Translations under genes and position numbers: made by a program
Part shown: piece by piece, positions 1 to 8,957 of the stretch
Layout: each line of letters begins with the position of its first letter
How positions within the stretch are numbered: position 1 is the first letter of the stretch
Origin: Verrucomicrobiia bacterium
GTDB taxonomy: Bacteria > Verrucomicrobiota > Verrucomicrobiia > Limisphaerales > JAEYXS01
Assembly: GCA_036405135.1 (NCBI GenBank)
Contig: DASWYF010000048.1
Location: forward strand, 124,001 to 188,000
Direction of reading: 5' to 3'
DNA: 64,000 nt
The notes under the pieces: generated by a model
What the model saw: the letters and a program-made list of their open reading frames with translations, nothing else
The model's database searches: none
Told to the model about the DNA's origin: nothing

Positions 1-2
1 GG

Positions 3-1292
3 CACCCGGATGCGGTGCAACTGATGACGGTGCACAAGAGCAAGGGCCTGGAATTTCCGGTGGTGGTGCTGGCGAATATCAATCGCATTGAGAACGTGCG
101 CTCGGTAAGTACGGACCTGCTTTGGAGTGAAGGGTTGGGGCTGGCTCCGCGCATCGTGCTGGAAGATACGGATCAACGCTACCCGAGCCTGCCGCACTGG
201 CTCATCAAGCGGCGCGAGTTACACGAGATGAAGGGCGAGGAGATGCGCCTGCTTTATGTAGCGCTGACGCGTGCGCGGGATACACTGATCCTGACCGGTT
301 GTGGCACCAAGAAGCTGTTGCAGGATCGGTGGGGTGCGCCAGCGGAATCGGCTGCGCAAATCACGGCTGAGATCAAACGCGGCCGCTCTTTCCTGGACTG
401 GTTGAAGATTTGGCTGCGTGAGGGTACGACGGATAGTGATTGGCTGGATGATTGCCATGGCAGTACGCCGTTAATCCGATGGCAATTGCACACGGGTGGT
501 GTGTTCAATGCAACTTCAGCGACGGTGGATGAAACTGTTGAAGTAGATGAAAATGATTCTGCTTTCGCGCCGGAATTGGCGGAGAATTTGCAATGGGCTT
601 ATCCGAATCCAGCAGCCACAGCAGAGACGGCCAAGACATCGGTGACGGTGTTGCGGAGGCGGAAGGATGAGGCAGATGAGGAGGCGAAGCCGTTATTGCA
701 GACGCAGTTTGCGTTCCAGTTCCCGGCACCGAAGCAGGAGGCGGGGTCGCGCTTGAGCGGTTCAGAGGTCGGCAAGGCGCATCATACGTTTCTGCAGTTT
801 GTGGATCTGACGCAGGCGGGTTCGCTCGAAGGCGCGACGGAAGAGGTGCGGCGATTGGTGGAGATGGGGGTCTTGAAGGAGGATGAGGCGGCGGCGCTGA
901 ATGTGAAATCGCTGGCGGACTTCTGGGCTTCTAAGATCGGGCAGAGCATCAGTGCACGCGCTCAGGAAGTGCAGCGGGAGATGCCGTTCACGGCACGATT
1001 CTCGACGGCGGATTTGATCCAGTGCGGCGTGGCGGGTGTGAGCCCGAGTCTGCCTGCGGAGGAGTTTGTGATCGTGCAGGGGACGATCGATCTGGCGGTA
1101 ATTTCGCCGAAGGAGATCTGGTTGCTGGATTTTAAATCCGATCGCGTGAAGCTGGAAGAGATGCCGGTGAAGCTAACGATGTATGAGCCGCAGTTGAAGT
1201 TATACGCGCTGGCGTTGGAACGGATTTATCAGCGGCCGGTGAAGCACCGGTGGCTGCATTGGTTGCATCTGGGGAAGACGGTGGAGGTGTGA
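3..1292 (+). CDS. AddA/UvrD-type helicase-nuclease, C-terminal part (5' truncated by window)
   Basis: The reading frame is open from the first bases of the window, so the gene begins upstream. What remains is the C-terminal half of a superfamily 1A helicase fused to a RecB-like nuclease. The opening motif (VQLMTVHKSKGLEFPVV) is helicase motif V, and MRLLYVALTRARDTL is motif VI. Near the C-terminus GTIDLA followed by WLLDFKSD and a QLKLYALAL stretch matches the PD-(D/E)XK nuclease of AddA/RecB proteins. Such enzymes process double-strand DNA ends for recombination, usually with an AddB partner, which would have to lie upstream because none follows. The family call is firm. Whether this is AddA itself or a relative cannot be decided from the fragment. 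Confidence 0.88.
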   Translation, partial: HPDAVQLMTVHKSKGLEFPVVVLANINRIENVRSVSTDLLWSEGLGLAPRIVLEDTDQRYPSLPHWLIKRRELHEMKGEEMRLLYVALTRARDTLILTGCGTKKLLQDRWGAPAESAAQITAEIKRGRSFLDWLKIWLREGTTDSDWLDDCHGSTPLIRWQLHTGGVFNATSATVDETVEVDENDSAFAPELAENLQWAYPNPAATAETAKTSVTVLRRRKDEADEEAKPLLQTQFAFQFPAPKQEAGSRLSGSEVGKAHHTFLQFVDLTQAGSLEGATEEVRRLVEMGVLKEDEAAALNVKSLADFWASKIGQSISARAQEVQREMPFTARFSTADLIQCGVAGVSPSLPAEEFVIVQGTIDLAVISPKEIWLLDFKSDRVKLEEMPVKLTMYEPQLKLYALALERIYQRPVKHRWLHWLHLGKTVEV

Positions 1293-1352
1293 TGTTATGG
1301 GCGATCCGGCCAAAACCGTTGACGGGATCTTCGAGCAAGGTTGCGTCAAGCA

Positions 1353-1649
1353 ATGGAGCCGATACGATACAGTGACGGCACGCTGGTGAAGATGGGTGAC
1401 CGTGTCAGAACAAGAATTTTCTTATTTTTCAAAGAGTTCGGTCGTGTAGTGTACATACCCGGCATATCGCCACAGCATGCGATGATGGAGCACAATGGTA
1501 TCAAACGGTTAGGGATAAAAACTGATACAGGCGGCTCAGGCGGATTTTGGATAGACCCCAAGACCAACGTGGTTATCCATACGGTCACGTTCTTGAAAAG
1601 AGACGATAGTGAACCTGGTAAACTTGCTACTACCGAGGAGTGGGATTGA
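1353..1649 (+). CDS. hypothetical protein, about 98 residues
   Basis: This is a small protein of unknown function. The ATG at 1353 is preferred over an in-frame TTG at 1341. The N-terminal half has a pattern (VKMGDRVRTR, then FGRVVYIPG) that resembles small beta-barrel domains of KOW or SH3 type, and FWIDPKTNVV looks like a further strand. There is no signal peptide or membrane segment. The base composition looks more AT-rich than the flanking genes. It lies 60 bp after the helicase-nuclease gene on the same strand and runs tail to tail with the HIT gene with only 3 bp between. I do not recognise the family. Confidence 0.55.
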   Translation: MEPIRYSDGTLVKMGDRVRTRIFLFFKEFGRVVYIPGISPQHAMMEHNGIKRLGIKTDTGGSGGFWIDPKTNVVIHTVTFLKRDDSEPGKLATTEEWD

Positions 1650-1652
1650 CCG

Positions 1653-2039
<387 letters not shown>

Positions 2040-2837
2040 TCATTTGGAAACTGGCTCTGAACGCAGTTGCTGCAAGTAAGCCACGATCTGCCAGCGTTGT
2101 TCTTCGGTGAGGGTTTCGGCGAAGGTGGGCATGGGTGTGCCGGTGATGCCTTGGGTCACGACGCGATACCAGTCGGGCATTTCCTGGCCTTGGCGAAGTT
2201 GTTCGGCGCGGAGGTTGCCGGGTTTGATGGGGAAATCCCAGTGGTCTTTCAACTGCGCGGCGTTGGGTCCGTTGCCTTCACCTTTCGGTCCGTGACAAGG
2301 GGCGCAGGTGAGGGTGAAGAGTTCGGCGCCTTTGGTGCGGTGAGCTTTTAGTTTGTCGCCGTCATCCATCCAATCGGGGGTGATGGCTCTGGGCAAAGGT
2401 GTGCCGTGGTTCTTGGGATTGTTCCAACGCGGGGAGAAGAATTTCACGTATTCCACCACAGCGCGACGATCTCTCTCCGGCAGGTGCGAGAAGATAGGCA
2501 TGGCGGTGCCGGTGATGCCGCTGCTCACGGTGCGATAGAGGTCATCGGTAGTGGGGAGTAGATCGTTGGCCGTGGATTTGTATTTGAAGAGGCCGGAACG
2601 GAAATCGCGCGGACGGATGTCGAGGGTGATGCCCATGGTGCCTTTGCCATCGCCTTTCTCGCCATGGCAGACGACGCAGTGTTTCTCGTAAACGTATTTT
2701 CCTTGGGAGAAGAGGCTGAAATCGGGGACTTCGAAGGAAGGCTTGCTCTTGGGCTTTGCCTGTTCTTCAGCTGCGGAGGCAGAGATGATGCCGCAGAGCA
2801 GGCTTAGGGCGATTAAAATGTATCTTAGATGCGTCAA
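2040..2837 (-). CDS. secreted dihaem cytochrome c
   Basis: This 265-residue protein has an N-terminal signal peptide (hydrophobic stretch at residues 5-22) followed by two cytochrome c domains. The haem sites are CVVCH (residues 54-58) and CAPCH (178-182). Each is followed by an HG.KG.G pattern and a later GTxMP segment whose methionine is the likely axial ligand. The start is a TTG at 2837, preceded by a good GGAGAGG ribosome-binding site. A dihaem protein of this kind usually shuttles electrons to a terminal oxidase or from a periplasmic dehydrogenase. No partner is adjacent, so its electron donor and acceptor are unknown. Confidence 0.9.
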   Translation of the reverse strand: MTHLRYILIALSLLCGIISASAAEEQAKPKSKPSFEVPDFSLFSQGKYVYEKHCVVCHGEKGDGKGTMGITLDIRPRDFRSGLFKYKSTANDLLPTTDDLYRTVSSGITGTAMPIFSHLPERDRRAVVEYVKFFSPRWNNPKNHGTPLPRAITPDWMDDGDKLKAHRTKGAELFTLTCAPCHGPKGEGNGPNAAQLKDHWDFPIKPGNLRAEQLRQGQEMPDWYRVVTQGITGTPMPTFAETLTEEQRWQIVAYLQQLRSEPVSK

Positions 2838-2969
2838 TTACCTCTCCACTTTACTGCAAGCGGTGCAGATTACTGAACAAAAATTGCTGGAAGCCGGCAA
2901 ATGATTGGCTGAGCGAACTGATTTTCCGCTTTACCCAAGGCGAAGATTTCATGGCATAGTGGGGTGGCC

Positions 2970-4082
2970 ATGTTTGCGCTCGGCACATTGTCGTTGAAGT
3001 CGAATCTCTTTCTGTCGCCGTTGGCGGGTTATACGAACCTGCCGTTCCGGCTGACGGTGAGGGAGGTCGGTGGCATTGATATGGCCACGACGGATCTCGT
3101 GAACGCGCGGTCGTTGCTGGAGAAGAATCCCAAGGCATTCAAGCTGATCGAGACTTGTCCTGAAGACAAGCCGCTGGCGGTGCAGCTCTTCGGCAGTGTG
3201 CCGGAAGAGATGCGGGATGCGGCGGTGTATCTGGAATCTATCGGCGTGGCGTCGGTGGATATCAACATGGGTTGTCCGGTGAAGAAGGTGTGTCGCGTGG
3301 GCGGTGGCTCGGCGATGATGACGGAGCTGGATAAGACATCCGCGCTGGTGAAGGGCATGGTGGATGCGGTGAAGATCCCGATCACGGCGAAGATGCGTCT
3401 CGGGTGGGATGATGAGAATATCACGGCGCCGGATCTGGTGAGGGCGTTGGAAGATGTGGGTGTGGCGGGAATCTTCATTCATGGTCGCACACGAGAGCAG
3501 GGTTTCAGTGGCACGGTGAATCTCGCGGGCATTCGCAAGGTGGTGCAGGCGGCGAAGCGCATCCCGGTGATCGGTAATGGTGATGTGACGACTCCGCAGG
3601 CAGCGAAGATGATGTTTGATGAGACGGGTTGCGCGGGGGTGAGTGTGGGGCGTGGGGCGTTCTATAATCCGTGGATCTTTGCGCACACGCGGCATTACGT
3701 GGATACAGGTGTGTTGTTGCCGGAGCCGACTTTCGAGGAGCGGGTGACGGTGATGTCACGGCATTTGGATCGCATGATCGAGGTGTTCGGTGAAGAGCAT
3801 GGCTGTCGGATGTTCCGCAAAGTCGCGCCGTGGTATAGCAAGCGGTTCGGGCCGGTGCATGTCTTCAACAAGCGCGTGGTGTTGCTGTCTTCACGGGCGC
3901 AGTATTACGAGATCATCGAGGAGTATCGTAACTGGCGGATGCAGTTCCTGGAGGATAACGGGGAATTGAAGGCGCAGTATCAGCCGCCGCCGATGGTGGC
4001 GTCTTTCATGCAGGAGAGCGAACCGGGTGTGGCGCAGCGACAGGCGATCCCGGTGCCTAAGGGGCCAGTGGAGGTGTGGTGA
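2970..4082 (+). CDS. dus: tRNA-dihydrouridine synthase (DusB-like)
   Basis: This is an FMN-dependent TIM-barrel enzyme that reduces uridines to dihydrouridine in tRNA D-loops. The N-terminal LSPLAGYTNLPFR is the FMN-binding start of the Dus fold. VDINMGCPVKKV carries the catalytic cysteine (about residue 102). KMRLGW, FIHGRTREQGFSG, PVIGNGDV and VGRGAFYNPWIF are the phosphate- and RNA-binding motifs of the family. About 370 residues fits DusB-type proteins plus a short C-terminal extension rich in proline and glutamine. The ATG at 2970 is preferred because a G-rich stretch lies just upstream; a GTG at 2964 is the alternative. The gene stands alone. Confidence 0.92.
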   Translation: MFALGTLSLKSNLFLSPLAGYTNLPFRLTVREVGGIDMATTDLVNARSLLEKNPKAFKLIETCPEDKPLAVQLFGSVPEEMRDAAVYLESIGVASVDINMGCPVKKVCRVGGGSAMMTELDKTSALVKGMVDAVKIPITAKMRLGWDDENITAPDLVRALEDVGVAGIFIHGRTREQGFSGTVNLAGIRKVVQAAKRIPVIGNGDVTTPQAAKMMFDETGCAGVSVGRGAFYNPWIFAHTRHYVDTGVLLPEPTFEERVTVMSRHLDRMIEVFGEEHGCRMFRKVAPWYSKRFGPVHVFNKRVVLLSSRAQYYEIIEEYRNWRMQFLEDNGELKAQYQPPPMVASFMQESEPGVAQRQAIPVPKGPVEVW

Positions 4083-4161
4083 GGTGTTTGGTGGAGATCT
4101 TGATTAAGCGTTATTGACGTCATCACGTCATGGGTGGATGGAGCATTCAGGCTTCGTCAGC

Positions 4162-4187
4162 GGCCCGCTGAGGACAGCGAGCCCTAC
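4162..4187 (+). repeat. REP-like hairpin repeat, copy 1 (shared with 58335 and 58496)
   Basis: The intergenic stretch has a left arm GGCCCGC, the loop TGAGGACA, a right arm GCGAGCC and a trailing CTAC. The arms are complementary except at one base. Closely related copies lie at 58335-58361 (opposite orientation) and 58496-58521. The rest of the space between the dus gene and the next gene contains no open frame that I can support. Confidence 0.7.
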
Positions 4188-4208
4188 CACGTTGGGCGTT
4201 TTGATGCT

Positions 4209-5477
4209 TCAACTGAACTTCGGGAACAGGTCTTCCTTGGGCCAGTCGGTGACTTTGCTGGCGGCTTTGTGGAGGGCGCCGTCGATCGCGCCATCGGAGA
4301 GCTTGGGATCACGGGAGCGTTGGTTGAAGAGGACGGCCCAGTCGAGTCCATCCCAGCGGCGCACGAGCAAGGTGCTGGTGCCGGGGAGGCTGCCGCTGTG
4401 CCAGGTGTTCATCTTGCCTTCGCGACCGACGGGGCGAACTTGCCAGCCAAGCGCGTAGTAAGTGTCTTTCAGTTTACCTTCCTCAGTGCGGGAAACAGGA
4501 GCGGCGGGTGTGGAGAACATTTCACGAATGGACTTGGCTTCGAGCACGGGGCATTTCTCCAAGGCATCGAAAGCGGAGGCGAAGCGGACGAGGTCCACGG
4601 CGGAAGCGATCCATGCGCCGTGGGCATCCATGGCTTCGAGATAGAAGCCGCCGTAGGGCCAGGGCACGCGGAGTTTGATGGCGGGGAAGACGGAATCGGC
4701 GGTGCCGTTATCGGGCATGTAATATTTCACCTCACTCTTGGCGCGGAGATCGGGCAAGGTGCCGCCGATCTGCATGTGGGTGATGCCGAGCGGTTTTAGC
4801 ACGGTCTGTTTCGTGTAATCTTCGTAGCCTTGTTTGGTGAGCTTCTCGATGACGCGGCCAAGGAGGCAGTAGCCGAAGTTTGAATAGGCGTAGCGCTGGC
4901 CGGGATCGAAATCGAGCTTGCGCGTCATCATGTAGCGGATGATGTGCTCGGGTTTCGCAGGGGCTTCGACGCTTAGTGTGGTGGCAATGGTGCCGGAGCG
5001 GAACATGGGATCGAAGGCCACATCGCGATCCCAGCCGCCCGTGTGATGGAGGAGTTGACGAATGGTGATCTGCTCCCAACGCGCATCGAGCGGTTTTTCG
5101 GGGAGGCGCAATATGTCCAACACCTTGTCATCGAGTTTCAGTTTGCCTTGCTCGACGAGTTTCAAAATGCCGACGGCGGTGATGGGCTTGGAGATGCTGG
5201 CGATGCGGAAAAGGGAATCGGCTGTTACGGGGGTGTTCTTCTCGCGATCGGCCACGCCGTAGCCACGCGCGTAGATGAGCTTGCGGTCTTTCACGATGGC
5301 GAGTGAGCCGCCGGGAATGCCGCGGTCTTTCATGAAGGATTCGACCTCGTCATCGAATGATTTCAGTGGGTGTGATTTGGCTTCGGCAGCGTGGGTGGTG
5401 AAGACGGATTGAGTGCCGAGAGCTACGCCGGTCAGGGCGACGCCTTGGATGAACTGGCGACGGGACGGGGTTTTCAC
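4209..5477 (-). CDS. Tat-exported serine hydrolase, beta-lactamase/class C fold
   Basis: This protein belongs to the beta-lactamase-related family (EstB, D-aminopeptidase, PBP-like). The nucleophile motif is SISK (serine about 94, lysine 97). The second motif is YSN (198-200), and a WHSG element near the C-terminus replaces KTG. A twin-arginine leader (SRRQFIQG) directly follows the GTG at 5477, which is why I take that start and not the longer open frame upstream, which would read through a repeat. The role is probably esterase or peptidase activity outside the cytoplasm. The substrate cannot be told from sequence, and these proteins are rarely true antibiotic-resistance lactamases. The gene is monocistronic. 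Confidence 0.88.
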   Translation of the reverse strand: MKTPSRRQFIQGVALTGVALGTQSVFTTHAAEAKSHPLKSFDDEVESFMKDRGIPGGSLAIVKDRKLIYARGYGVADREKNTPVTADSLFRIASISKPITAVGILKLVEQGKLKLDDKVLDILRLPEKPLDARWEQITIRQLLHHTGGWDRDVAFDPMFRSGTIATTLSVEAPAKPEHIIRYMMTRKLDFDPGQRYAYSNFGYCLLGRVIEKLTKQGYEDYTKQTVLKPLGITHMQIGGTLPDLRAKSEVKYYMPDNGTADSVFPAIKLRVPWPYGGFYLEAMDAHGAWIASAVDLVRFASAFDALEKCPVLEAKSIREMFSTPAAPVSRTEEGKLKDTYYALGWQVRPVGREGKMNTWHSGSLPGTSTLLVRRWDGLDWAVLFNQRSRDPKLSDGAIDGALHKAASKVTDWPKEDLFPKFS

Positions 5478-5581
5478 GGAAGGGATGGTAGCGAGGTTTT
5501 TGGGAAAACGGAGTGAAAAGTTCGCTGGGTTGAATGCGTGAGATTGATGTAAGAGAGTTATGCTGCGGCGGATGTCGCAGA

Positions 5582-5695
5582 CTGCCGGCTGGAATCCGGC
5601 AGCACGGGCGTAGGGCTGCGTCGTTCTGCTTGAAAGTCTTGCGTCCATATTTGTGCCATTGGGTTATTGGATGTTGCTGCGGGTCGGAGACCCGC
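5582..5695. repeat. two REP-like hairpins in the divergent intergenic region
   Basis: The space between the hydrolase and the amidohydrolase pair holds two perfect small hairpins. The first, 5582-5602, has arms CTGCCGG and CCGGCAG around a 7-nt loop. The second, 5679-5695, has arms GCGGGTC and GACCCGC around GGA. They are separate units of the kind that recur between genes in Verrucomicrobiota genomes (from memory, not checked). They create spurious open frames in both directions. Confidence 0.65.
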
Positions 5696-5744
5696 GCTCC
5701 TTTTGTGTGCGTGTGCGTTGACACTTGGGGACGCGGAGGGGTTA

Positions 5745-6548
5745 ATGGATGCAGTTGCTGTGATGAAGATTTGGGACGCACATTGTCATCTTTCCACGCC
5801 AGGACGCACAGTTGATGAGCGGATGGCGCGGCTGATGGAGATCGCGGATCGTGTGGGCGTGGAGCGAGTGGTGCTTTCCATGGGGTTACCGCCTCTGATC
5901 ACGAATCCTACGCCCGAGCAGCTTCGTAAAAAGAACGATGAGACGATGGAGGCGCTCTTGCATTGGAATCATCGGGCGTTCGGGTTGTGCTACGTGAGCG
6001 GGGAGCATGTGGAGGAGAGCCTCAAGGAGATCGAACGCTGCGTCGAGAAAGGGCCGCTGATCGGCATCAAGCTGTGGGTGGCTAAGCGGTGCAATACTCC
6101 CGAGGTCGAAGTGTTGGTGAAGCGGACGCATGAGTTGAAGGGACTGATCGTTCAACATGCGTGGCAGAAAACGAGTGGGAATCCGCCGGGTGAATCGACA
6201 CCTTTGGATGTGGCGGAACTGGCCACGCGACTGCCGGAGGTGCCGCTGGTCTGTTATCACGCGGGAGGAAATTGGGAGGCGGGCATACGCGCATTACGAC
6301 CGCATAAAAATGTTTATGTGGAGATCGCGGGATCGAATCCCACGGCGGGTTTCGTGGAGATGGCGGTACGTGAGGTGGGGGCGGAGCGCATCATCTATGG
6401 AAGTGATGCGGCGGGAAGAAGTTTCTCATCGCAAGTCGGCAAGCTGATGGGCGCGCAGATACCGGAGGTAGCAAAGGAGTTGATCGGCATGGGGAATTTG
6501 CGACGTATTATCACGCCGATTCTCAAGGCGAAAGGCATAACACCGTGA
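5745..6548 (+). CDS. amidohydrolase-family protein (metal-dependent, Amidohydro_2 type), first of a pair
   Basis: This is a TIM-barrel metal-dependent hydrolase of the Amidohydrolase_2 type. The N-terminal WDAHCHL supplies the H-x-H metal-binding motif just after the first strand. LVCYHAGGNW offers a later histidine, and IIYGSDA the late aspartate strand seen in this family. The ATG at 5745 has a GGAGGGG sequence just upstream; the internal ATG at 5763 is also possible. The gene overlaps the next amidohydrolase by 4 bp (GTGA), so the two are translationally coupled. Possible reactions include hydrolysis or decarboxylation of small lactone or aromatic substrates. The specific substrate is unknown. 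Confidence 0.8.
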   Translation: MDAVAVMKIWDAHCHLSTPGRTVDERMARLMEIADRVGVERVVLSMGLPPLITNPTPEQLRKKNDETMEALLHWNHRAFGLCYVSGEHVEESLKEIERCVEKGPLIGIKLWVAKRCNTPEVEVLVKRTHELKGLIVQHAWQKTSGNPPGESTPLDVAELATRLPEVPLVCYHAGGNWEAGIRALRPHKNVYVEIAGSNPTAGFVEMAVREVGAERIIYGSDAAGRSFSSQVGKLMGAQIPEVAKELIGMGNLRRIITPILKAKGITP

Positions 6549-7324
6549 GCGGGCCGATCATTGATACGAATGTGTTTCTCGGCCGCTGGCCATTTCGCCG
6601 TTTGCCTTTGGACGAAGCTCCATTGCTGGCGAAGGCATTGCGTGAGCGTGGAGTGGAGCAGGCTTGGGCGGGAAGCTTCGATGCCTTGCTACATCATGAT
6701 GTGGATGGGGTGAATGGGCGATTAGCCGCCTTGTGTCAGCGCACGGATGAGAAATTGTTTCTGCCCATCGGCACGGTGAATCCGGCGTTGCCGGATTGGG
6801 AGGAGGACTTGCGGCGGTGTCAGGAGAAGTATCGCATGTTAGGTATTCGAGTGTTCCCGAACTATCATCAGTATGCGGTGAATGCGCCGAGCTTTGTGAA
6901 GTTTTTGAAGCTGGCGACGGAGCGTGGCATGTTCGTGCAACTGGCCGTCAGCATGGAGGATGAGCGCACGCAGCATCCGTTGGTGCAAGTACCGCATGTG
7001 GATCTCGCGCCGCTCGTGGACGTGCTGAAAGCGACTCCCGGAGTGCGCTTGCAGTTGCTCAATGCGTTTCGATCATTGCGCCCGGATTTGCTGCTCAAGC
7101 TGGTAAGTGCAGCGCATGTCTCGGTGGAGATCGCCACGCTGGAAGGTGTCGCCGGGATTGAGGAATTGTTAAAGCAGGTGCCGGTGGAGCGGCTGATGTT
7201 TGGCTCACTAGCTCCGTTGTTTTATTTCGAAGCGGCGGCGTTGAAGCTGAAGGAATCGAAGTTGAGCGAGGCGCAAGCCACGGCGATCTGCCGAGGCAAT
7301 GCAGTTCAGTTCCTAAAGCGTTGA
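6545..7324 (+). CDS. amidohydrolase-like protein lacking the canonical H-x-H motif, second of a pair
   Basis: The 259-residue protein has the same fold outline as the gene before it: a first strand PIIDTNVFLGRWPFRR, mid-barrel strands, and a late LMFGSLAPLF segment. The metal-binding D-x-H-x-H of active amidohydrolases is replaced by DTNVF, so at least the two N-terminal histidine ligands are missing. The GTG start lies inside the stop of the preceding gene, which implies coupled synthesis, and the pair may form a hetero-oligomer with this protein as a non-catalytic or altered subunit. That last point is inference. Confidence 0.75.
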   Translation: MSGPIIDTNVFLGRWPFRRLPLDEAPLLAKALRERGVEQAWAGSFDALLHHDVDGVNGRLAALCQRTDEKLFLPIGTVNPALPDWEEDLRRCQEKYRMLGIRVFPNYHQYAVNAPSFVKFLKLATERGMFVQLAVSMEDERTQHPLVQVPHVDLAPLVDVLKATPGVRLQLLNAFRSLRPDLLLKLVSAAHVSVEIATLEGVAGIEELLKQVPVERLMFGSLAPLFYFEAAALKLKESKLSEAQATAICRGNAVQFLKR

Positions 7325-7338
7325 GCGGGATATCTCTT

Positions 7339-8784
7339 TTATTTGGCCGCAGTCACACCGTTGATCAGTGCCGGGAAAGGACAGTTCGCACAGGTGGAGT
7401 CCGCATGGTCGCAGAAGTCGCGCACGATCTGAATCAAGCCTTGTTGCTCAGCAGCCGTGGTCAGAATGCTCGGAGTAGAGTGACCGAGAAGTCGGCGACG
7501 TGCCTGACGCAGCACGGAGTTATCTTCCGCGCGCGGCCAAGTGAGATAGCGAGTCTCCACTTCTTCGAGCAACTGGCTGTTCTCGCCTTTCGCCGCGCGG
7601 AGCCAGAGCCAGGGCAGTACTACGTTGATGGCGATGTCAGTCAGCCGCGTTTCGCCGAGTAGCGGTTGCTCCTGGGTCATGCGAGCGGCTTTGAGCGTCC
7701 AGCGTCGGGACCAGAACTCGTCTTTATCCTCCTGCATGATCTCGAGCAGGGAGGGAACGAGATGGGTCTTGCGGACTTTTTGGCTAAGCCATTCTTCCAG
7801 ACGGATGGCCAAGTCTTTCTTCGCCAGCCAATGAGCGGCCAAGGCGAGACGACGTTGGGGATGGTTGGCGGGGCGGATGCCGTTAAAGCGCCAGACCTGT
7901 CGCGGCAAGATGTGTTCGTGCAATGAATGGCGGCGATGCCACCAGATCTCCCAGAGGTGGCGGACATAGGCGTCCACGGAATGACGCGGGTCACGCACTT
8001 CCTCCGGCAAGAGACTGGAGACGCCGAGCAAGATGGCTTGCAGTGAGGAAGCGCAACGCTCGCCATTCATGGCTTCCATGATGTGCGGCGTCATCTCACC
8101 GATGCGTTGCATGGGCCAGACGTTTTGCTTGTAGCCGAGAGCGCGGAAAAGCATCTCAATGAGCGATTGCTCCCAGCCGACTTGCCGCGCGCGGGCCTCG
8201 ATATGAGCGGCTTTGGCCTGCAGACGAATCAGGGAAGCTTGGCCTAAAAGATCGCGCCAGACGGCTTCATCGAGCAACTTTAACGGTGCAGAACACTGGC
8301 CTTGGAGGGATTGAGGCAAGGTTTCGCGAGAATCATTCGCCAGCCAATGCTGCAGATCGGCCATGGGTGAATCCAAGAATTCGCTAAGCGCCAAGGTCGG
8401 CAGGGGCGAACTGGTTTGGCTCTTCTCCCAAACCACGTGCAGAATCACGTTCTGGTAGTTCGGATTGGTATCGTGCTTGTGGGCGTGCCAGCCGTTGGAT
8501 TCGACATCCACCTCGATATCGCCCATTTGCGGTTCTTGACCGGAGAACTGTATGACGGCTTCCTGAAAGTCTGGGCCGGCAGCGCGGTTGAGCCAGCCGG
8601 GGTGAAGGATTCGCACGGGCTGACCGTCTATAGTCTTCAGTTCACCGCGTTTGAGCCGTTGTTGTTCCCAAATGGCCTGCATGAGCCGTTCGGCAGGTGG
8701 CTTTGGAGCAGCATCGTGCAATAGGGCACGGTTGCTCGTGCCCAGCCGCCAATGTACATAGTAATTCTGGGATGTCCTCCTCAC
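7339..8784 (-). CDS. DUF2851 family protein
   Basis: This 481-residue cytoplasmic protein matches the DUF2851 pattern as I know it. It has an N-terminal ERLMQAIWEQQ segment, then HPGWLNRAAGPDFQEAV and MGDIEVDVE, and SNGWHAHKHD running into NVILHVVWE. The C-terminus has a cysteine pair (CANCPFP) typical of the family. No biochemical function is established for DUF2851. The conserved acidic and histidine residues near the N-terminus have the look of a nuclease-like active site, but that is a guess. The gene is monocistronic and converges with the amidohydrolase pair, with a 14-bp gap. Confidence 0.8.
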   Translation of the reverse strand: MRRTSQNYYVHWRLGTSNRALLHDAAPKPPAERLMQAIWEQQRLKRGELKTIDGQPVRILHPGWLNRAAGPDFQEAVIQFSGQEPQMGDIEVDVESNGWHAHKHDTNPNYQNVILHVVWEKSQTSSPLPTLALSEFLDSPMADLQHWLANDSRETLPQSLQGQCSAPLKLLDEAVWRDLLGQASLIRLQAKAAHIEARARQVGWEQSLIEMLFRALGYKQNVWPMQRIGEMTPHIMEAMNGERCASSLQAILLGVSSLLPEEVRDPRHSVDAYVRHLWEIWWHRRHSLHEHILPRQVWRFNGIRPANHPQRRLALAAHWLAKKDLAIRLEEWLSQKVRKTHLVPSLLEIMQEDKDEFWSRRWTLKAARMTQEQPLLGETRLTDIAINVVLPWLWLRAAKGENSQLLEEVETRYLTWPRAEDNSVLRQARRRLLGHSTPSILTTAAEQQGLIQIVRDFCDHADSTCANCPFPALINGVTAAK

Positions 8785-8842
8785 TGGCCATTGCTTTTCG
8801 GGTTCGAATGGGGCATTGTCAAGCCTACGGAAGTGTTTGCAA

Positions 8843-8854
8843 GCAAGCGCTTGC
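8843..8854. promoter_or_regulatory. perfect 12-bp palindrome upstream of the HtrA gene
   Basis: GCAAGCGCTTGC is a perfect palindrome in the divergent space between the DUF2851 gene and the HtrA-like gene. It sits 104 bp before the HtrA start and could be an operator for either gene. No regulator is identifiable nearby, and a chance origin is possible. Confidence 0.25.
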
Positions 8855-8957
8855 GGAGGAATAGGCCCATCCGGCGGGGAGAATTTGTGGGCGGATAAAG
8901 TTATATGTTAAACCGTATATTGAACTTACAGAAAATGTCGCTGGTCGGATAGCCCGT

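Noticed and set aside
4209-5477. Antibiotic-resistance beta-lactamase
   Set aside because: The fold is right, but a YSN motif and WHSG in place of KTG point to the esterase/peptidase branch.
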